Assembly (NCBI GenBank): GCA_959027945.1 | Contig: CAUFRO010000029.1 | Coordinates: 1 to 26,909 of the forward strand | DNA: 26,909 nt | Source: an uncultured Collinsella sp. | GTDB taxonomy: Bacteria; Actinomycetota; Coriobacteriia; Coriobacteriales; Coriobacteriaceae | Direction of reading: 5' to 3' | Shown: piece after piece, positions 23,170-26,909 of the stretch | Layout: every line of letters starts with the position of its first letter | Numbering within the stretch: position 1 is the stretch's first letter | The notes under the pieces: generated by a model | Told to the model about the DNA's origin: nothing | Seen by the model: only the letters and a program-made list of their open reading frames with translations | The model's database searches: none | Program-made: the position numbers and the translations under genes

Positions 23170-23572
23170 GGCGCTCCCTTCGCCGGGATCTGATTGCCAT
23201 CCAATACAGCACGATTGAAGCGTGCCATCAAAACATTCACGCAAAACAATACACTCGCGCGGCCAAAGGCAGTAAACGGGCGGCGAACGGCACCGTTGCA
23301 ACAGGTCAGACCCCGCAACGCATACAAGAGCTGACCAAAAGCTTGCCCAAGACGAACCCCCTCTACGGAAATTCGCGACCACAGAACATATAGTTAAACC
23401 GTTTCAATTAAAACTTCCGGACTTCTCGCTACGAAAACTGAGCCGTTCGCCGAATATTCCGTGCATTTCGCGGTATTATAGGGGCTGCATGTCATGTCCC
23501 TTTCGAAGGGTCGCCCGGCAATCGCCAGCCACGACCCCCAGACGGGACGCCAACACGATAGAGAGGAGAGGC
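23170..23572 (+). promoter_or_regulatory. Upstream region of the scaffold/GGGtGRT operon
   Basis: A 403-bp gap between divergent genes. The part near 23390-23480 is AT-rich, with TATTAT (23474-23479) as the best -10 and no good -35 at standard spacing. GAGAGGAGAG lies directly before the ATG at 23573. I see no other gene; the open frame on the minus strand through 23383 is only the upstream extension of the transposase frame. Confidence 0.35.
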
Positions 23573-24307
23573 ATGCAGTACTCACAGGAAGTGGAGAACA
23601 TGTGCCCCGTTGCCAAGGGTGCATACCACGGCCCCGCACCCATCCCCGAGGAGGGCAAGTGGGTCCAGGCTAAGGAGATTTCCGACATCTCCGGTCTTAC
23701 GCACGGTGTGGGTTGGTGCGCACCTCAGCAGGGCGCCTGCAAGCTCACGCTGAACGTCAAGGATGGCATCATCGAGGAGGCCCTCGTTGAGACCATCGGT
23801 TGCTCGGGCATGACCCACTCTGCCGCCATGGCTTCCGAGATCCTTCCCGGTAAGACCATCCTCGAGGCCCTCAACACCGACCTCGTCTGCGACGCCATCA
23901 ACGTTGCTATGCGCGAGATCTTCCTGCAGATCGTTTACGGCCGCAGCCAGACCGCATTCTCCGAGGGCGGCCTGCCCGTGGGCGCCTCCCTCGACGACCT
24001 CGGCAAGGGCCTTCGCTCTCAGGTCGGCACCATGTTCGGCACCAAGGCCAAGGGCGCTCGTTACCTCGAGCTCGCTCAGGGCTACGTCACCCGCATGGCT
24101 CTCAACGACAAGAACGAGATCATCGCGTTCGAGTTCCTGAACCTCGGCAAGTTCACCGACGCCGTCAAGGCCGGCAAGACCCCCGAGGAGGCCATCGCTG
24201 GCGCTATGGGCCACTATGGTCAGTGGGAGAACGCTGCCAAGTACATCGACCCGCGCACCGACGAGGAGACTCACTCCGTCGCCAGCGTGTTCCCGGTTCA
24301 CGAGTAG
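23573..24307 (+). CDS. NifU/SufU-like Fe-S scaffold, GGGtGRT-associated
   Basis: A 244-residue protein with a NifU-N-type scaffold domain. The frame begins upstream at 23489, but GAGAGGAGAG before the ATG at 23573 decides the start. Scaffold-like cysteines are C49 and C56 (GWCAPQQGAC), C77 (ETIGCSGMTHSAAMASEIL, closely parallel to GHGCAIS of SufU) and C106 (DLVCDA); C11 is an extra one. Residues from about 125 on (SQTAFSEGGLPVGASLDDLGKGL and a C-terminal domain ending in SVFPVHE) are not part of standard NifU or SufU, which makes it about 100 residues longer than SufU. It probably holds or transfers an Fe-S cluster in the cytosol, in partnership with the protein encoded 18 nt downstream. No SufS-like gene accompanies it. 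Codon use is strongly biased, suggesting high expression. Confidence 0.85.
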   Translation: MQYSQEVENMCPVAKGAYHGPAPIPEEGKWVQAKEISDISGLTHGVGWCAPQQGACKLTLNVKDGIIEEALVETIGCSGMTHSAAMASEILPGKTILEALNTDLVCDAINVAMREIFLQIVYGRSQTAFSEGGLPVGASLDDLGKGLRSQVGTMFGTKAKGARYLELAQGYVTRMALNDKNEIIAFEFLNLGKFTDAVKAGKTPEEAIAGAMGHYGQWENAAKYIDPRTDEETHSVASVFPVHE

Positions 24308-24325
24308 AAAGGGAGGGAAATAACT

Positions 24326-25330
24326 ATGACTGTTACGTTCGAAGGTTACGAGCGCCGCGCTGACAAGATCAACAAGTGCCTCGCCGACAACGGCATCGCC
24401 TCCCTCGAGGAAGCTCTGCAGATCTGCACCGACAAGGGCTTCAACCCGCGTGAGATCGTCAACAACACCCAGTCCATCGCCTTCCAGAACGCCGAGTGGG
24501 CCTACACCCTCGGTTGCGCTCTCGCTGTCAAGCGTGGCGCCAAGACCGCTTCTGAGGCTGCCGCCATCATCGGCGAGGGCATCCAGGCCTTCACCGTTCC
24601 CGGCTCCGTCGCCGAGGACCGCAAGGTCGGTCTGGGCCACGGCAACCTGGGCGCTATGCTGCTCTCCGACGACACCGAGTGCTTCGCCTTCCTGGCCGGC
24701 CACGAGTCCTTCGCTGCCGCTGAGGGCGCTATCGGCCTGGCTCTGAACGCCAACAAGGCTCGCAAGAAGCCGCTGCGCGTTATCCTCAACGGTCTGGGCA
24801 AGGACGCCGCCCAGATCATCGCCCGCATCAACGGCTTCACCTATGTGAAGACCCAGTTCGACTACTACACGGGCGAGCTTAAGGTCGTCGAGACCATCCC
24901 CTACTCCGATGGTCCCCGCGCTGCCGTTAACTGCTACGGCTCCGACGACGTCCGCGAGGGCGTTGCCATCATGTGGCACGAGAACGTCGACATCTCGATC
25001 ACCGGTAACTCCACCAACCCCACGCGCTTCCAGCACCCCGTCGCTGGCACCTACAAGAAGGAGCGCATCGAGGCTGGCAAGAAGTACTTCTCCGTCGCTT
25101 CTGGTGGCGGCACCGGCCGTACTCTGCACCCGGACAACATGGGCGCCGGCCCTGCCTCTTACGGCATGACCGACACCATGGGCCGTATGCACTCCGACGC
25201 CCAGTTCGCCGGTTCTTCCTCCGTGCCTGCGCACGTTGACATGATGGGCCTCATCGGCATGGGCAACAACCCCATGGTCGGTGCCACCGTCGCCTGCGCT
25301 GTCGCCGTCGAGGAGGCCCTCAAGGCCTAA
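24326..25330 (+). CDS. GGGtGRT family protein, function unknown
   Basis: A 334-residue protein named for the motif SGGGTGRTLHPDN, with GGGTGRT at 260-266 (Pfam GGGtGRT, PF14057, recognised from memory). The family has no known function. The sequence suggests an alpha/beta protein with a Gly-rich loop near the C-terminus and a long, hydrophobic conserved stretch after it (MMGLIGMGNNPMVGATVACAVAVEEALKA), but no classical P-loop or Rossmann motif. Six cysteines (C18, C34, C64, C119, C203, C324) are scattered, not in a CxxC pattern. GGGAGG lies 10 nt upstream of the ATG. Paired with a Fe-S scaffold and ended by a strong terminator, it forms a two-gene operon. Codon bias is extreme, so it is probably abundant. 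A role in cluster or sulfur/selenium handling is inferred from the neighbour only. Confidence 0.88.
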   Translation: MTVTFEGYERRADKINKCLADNGIASLEEALQICTDKGFNPREIVNNTQSIAFQNAEWAYTLGCALAVKRGAKTASEAAAIIGEGIQAFTVPGSVAEDRKVGLGHGNLGAMLLSDDTECFAFLAGHESFAAAEGAIGLALNANKARKKPLRVILNGLGKDAAQIIARINGFTYVKTQFDYYTGELKVVETIPYSDGPRAAVNCYGSDDVREGVAIMWHENVDISITGNSTNPTRFQHPVAGTYKKERIEAGKKYFSVASGGGTGRTLHPDNMGAGPASYGMTDTMGRMHSDAQFAGSSSVPAHVDMMGLIGMGNNPMVGATVACAVAVEEALKA

Positions 25331-25364
25331 TCGCGCCCGCGCGATGCTCATATAGTTGAGCTTT

Positions 25365-25398
25365 AGAGCCGCTACCTTTCGAGGTGGCGGCTCTTTTT
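25365..25398 (+). terminator. Terminator of the scaffold/GGGtGRT operon
   Basis: AGAGCCGCTACCT (25365-25377) pairs with AGGTGGCGGCTCT (25382-25394) over 13 positions with one wobble, closed by the stable TTCG tetraloop, and followed by five T. It is 34 nt after the stop. This is the strongest terminator in the window. Confidence 0.95.
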
Positions 25399-25586
25399 GT
25401 ATGCGCTGTCGCAGGGTAGCTAATGCCAATATATCAGTTGGGGCGAAATACGAGATGTGATGAGACGGAGCGTCAGAACGTCCATGACGCCCACCTGCCA
25501 TATTTGCCCTTTACCGATTTGCCGAGTCTTTGCGGCCCCATTGCCGATCACCCGTGCGACAATGCGCCGGACGAGAAAGGAATCCG

Positions 25587-26909
25587 ATGGAATCGACTGA
25601 CGTACTGGTAATTGGATCTGGCATTGCGGGCCTTTGCGCCGCCATCGAAGCGACACGCACGGGTGCAACCGTCACTGTGGCAAGCGCCGGAAAGACTATG
25701 AGTGGATCGAGCTTCTTCCCCGGAACCTGGGGCCTGGGGCTTATCGGACCCGTCGACGAAGACGATGAGCAGGACCTCATCGACACCATTCAGACCGTTG
25801 GTGGCGGCGTCGCCGACCCCGAGCTTGTCCAGACGTTTGTCCACGGCATTCCCCAGGCAATTGAATGGCTCGAGCAAGACCTAGGCGTTGAGCTCCAGCG
25901 TCCGCAAAGCGCTGAGAGCGCCCAGCAAAAGCAATTTATCCCCTGTTTTGACCACAAGACGCGCATGTGGCGCGGCCTCACCCGCAAGCCCCTTGAGGAC
26001 GCTCTGACGACCCGAATCGAGTCACTCGGCATTCGCCTGCTCCCCCGTCACGAGCTTATCAACCTTGATGAAGATACGGACGGAAAGATTGTCGGCGCCA
26101 CGCTCTACGACCGGACAAACGAGCATCTCGTGCCTATGGCAGCTAAGGCCACTATCATCGCTGCGGGCGGCACGGGTGGCCTGTTCGAGCGCAGCCTTAC
26201 GTCGGCTGATGTGCTCAGCTCATCACAGGCCATCGCGCTGGCGCACGGTGCGTCCCTTACTAATATAGAGTTCATGCAGATGATGCCCGGCTTCATCGAG
26301 CCCAAGCGAAACCTTGTATTTAACGAGAAGACCTGGCGCTACGTCAAGTTCGACCAGCCGGCAGGTATTGCCGACGATAAGCTCGACGATCTGCTCGAGC
26401 AACGCTCCGGATATGGTCCCTTCACTTCGCGTCTGGATTCTCGCGCTATCGACCTAGCCATCGACCAAGCGGGAGCCGAAGGCCTGGCGCTCCACTACGA
26501 CTTCCCCCGCGAGGACGTCCCCGAGTTTGTGCAGACCTTTGCCACCTGGCTACAAGACGAGCACGGCATCGCGCCGACCGACGAGATGCGCGTGGCGATG
26601 TATGCCCACGCCGCCAACGGCGGTATCAAAATCGACAAGACCGCGTACACGGGCGTTGAGGGCCTCTACGCCTGCGGTGAGGCAACAGGCGGCATGCACG
26701 GCGCCGACCGCATCGGCGGCTTGTCGAGTGCCAATGGCATCGTATTCGGGCGCATCGCGGGCGCATCGGCAGCTCGAGCAGCGCTGGACGCTCCCGAGGC
26801 GGCCGCTCCGATGGATATCGCCCTCCCTCAGTATGGCATTGCCACAACAGATGCCGAACGCCTGACACACAGCCTTAAGCACACGATGAGCACCTATTGC
26901 ATGATCAAC
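25587..26909 (+). CDS. FAD-dependent oxidoreductase, fumarate reductase/NadB-like (partial)
   Basis: The first 441 codons of a flavoprotein, running off the window's right edge. GAGAAAGGAA precedes the ATG at 25587. The dinucleotide-binding N-terminus is VLVIGSGIAGLCAAIEA (G10, G12, G15), and the family's second FAD motif is GLYACGEATGGMHGADRIGG at about 360-379. These place it in the FRD/SDH flavoprotein subunit and L-aspartate oxidase (NadB) superfamily; HGADRIGG holds the family's conserved catalytic-region arginine. Substrate cannot be assigned: fumarate reductase-like, NadB or an anaerobic dehydrogenase are all possible, and there is no secretion signal in the N-terminus, so it is cytosolic. 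Whether it is the first gene of an operon cannot be seen. It follows the terminator at 25365-25398. Confidence 0.85.
   Translation, partial: MESTDVLVIGSGIAGLCAAIEATRTGATVTVASAGKTMSGSSFFPGTWGLGLIGPVDEDDEQDLIDTIQTVGGGVADPELVQTFVHGIPQAIEWLEQDLGVELQRPQSAESAQQKQFIPCFDHKTRMWRGLTRKPLEDALTTRIESLGIRLLPRHELINLDEDTDGKIVGATLYDRTNEHLVPMAAKATIIAAGGTGGLFERSLTSADVLSSSQAIALAHGASLTNIEFMQMMPGFIEPKRNLVFNEKTWRYVKFDQPAGIADDKLDDLLEQRSGYGPFTSRLDSRAIDLAIDQAGAEGLALHYDFPREDVPEFVQTFATWLQDEHGIAPTDEMRVAMYAHAANGGIKIDKTAYTGVEGLYACGEATGGMHGADRIGGLSSANGIVFGRIAGASAARAALDAPEAAAPMDIALPQYGIATTDAERLTHSLKHTMSTYCMIN

Noticed and set aside
22369..23382. A complete IS200/IS605 insertion sequence
   Set aside because: No subterminal hairpins, no TnpB gene and no recognisable ends flank the Y1 transposase; it fits a REP-associated transposase better.
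23582..25501. 639-codon minus-strand open frame
   Set aside because: Antisense to the scaffold/GGGtGRT operon and across its terminator; Val/Gly/Ala/Asp-rich shadow of strongly biased codons.
1..26909. CRISPR arrays, tRNA or rRNA genes
   Set aside because: No regularly spaced repeats and no cloverleaf or rRNA-like sequence were seen on either strand, by eye only.

Overview
The window looks like a stretch of chromosome from a GC-rich, anaerobic Gram-positive bacterium, most likely a Coriobacteriia member such as Collinsella. The evidence is a SufC-B-D-S-U type SUF operon with an Rrf2 regulator, a sortase-anchored surface protein with an MPKTG signal, a GGGtGRT-family protein, and very regular G/C-ending codons. 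The taxon is an inference from gene content; no database was consulted.

Layout. (1) 1-3581 is an accessory, visibly more AT-rich segment: a noncoding stretch with a hairpin, a one-base-overlapping pair (DUF4869-like protein plus a P-loop protein with a degenerate TOPRIM-like half), a 214-bp degenerate duplicate of the end of a glycosyltransferase gene, and a convergent AAA/Orc1-like ATPase. (2) 3582-10492 is a five-gene minus-strand operon of GT2-family glycosyltransferases, read from 10492 down to 3582, probably building a surface polysaccharide; two of its genes are recent paralogues. A divergent plus-strand galactofuranosyl/rhamnosyl-type GT2 gene (10748-11767) shares the intergenic region. 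(3) 11792-16395 (minus) holds an AAA-ATPase/PD-(D/E)XK family protein with an apparently dead nuclease, a secreted lysozyme-like wall-anchored protein with a strong terminator, and an MNT/HepT nucleotidyltransferase pair. (4) 16404-22303 is the iron-sulfur assembly locus: an Rrf2/IscR-like repressor with three candidate cluster cysteines, divergent from sufC-sufB-sufD-sufS-sufU, with tight or overlapping junctions. (5) 22369-23169 is a REP-associated-type (Y1/HUH) transposase. (6) 23573-25330 is a second NifU/SufU-like scaffold followed by a GGGtGRT protein, closed by a textbook terminator. (7) 25587 to the window end is a partial fumarate-reductase/NadB-like flavoprotein.

How the parts fit. 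The SUF operon supplies desulfurase (SufS), sulfur acceptor/scaffold (SufU) and the SufBCD assembly complex, presumably under feedback from the divergent Rrf2 protein. The NifU-like/GGGtGRT pair, about 1.3 kb beyond sufU, repeats the three-cysteine scaffold theme and is joined to a family with no known function: this is the best candidate here for an undescribed system. A 29-bp imperfect dyad occurs three times, twice head-to-head in the Rrf2/sufC intergenic region and once right after sufU beside the transposase, so it is either a REP/BIME-like element served by that transposase or an operator shared across the SUF locus.

Coordinates of motifs, stems and repeats were read by eye; identities quoted are hand counts.
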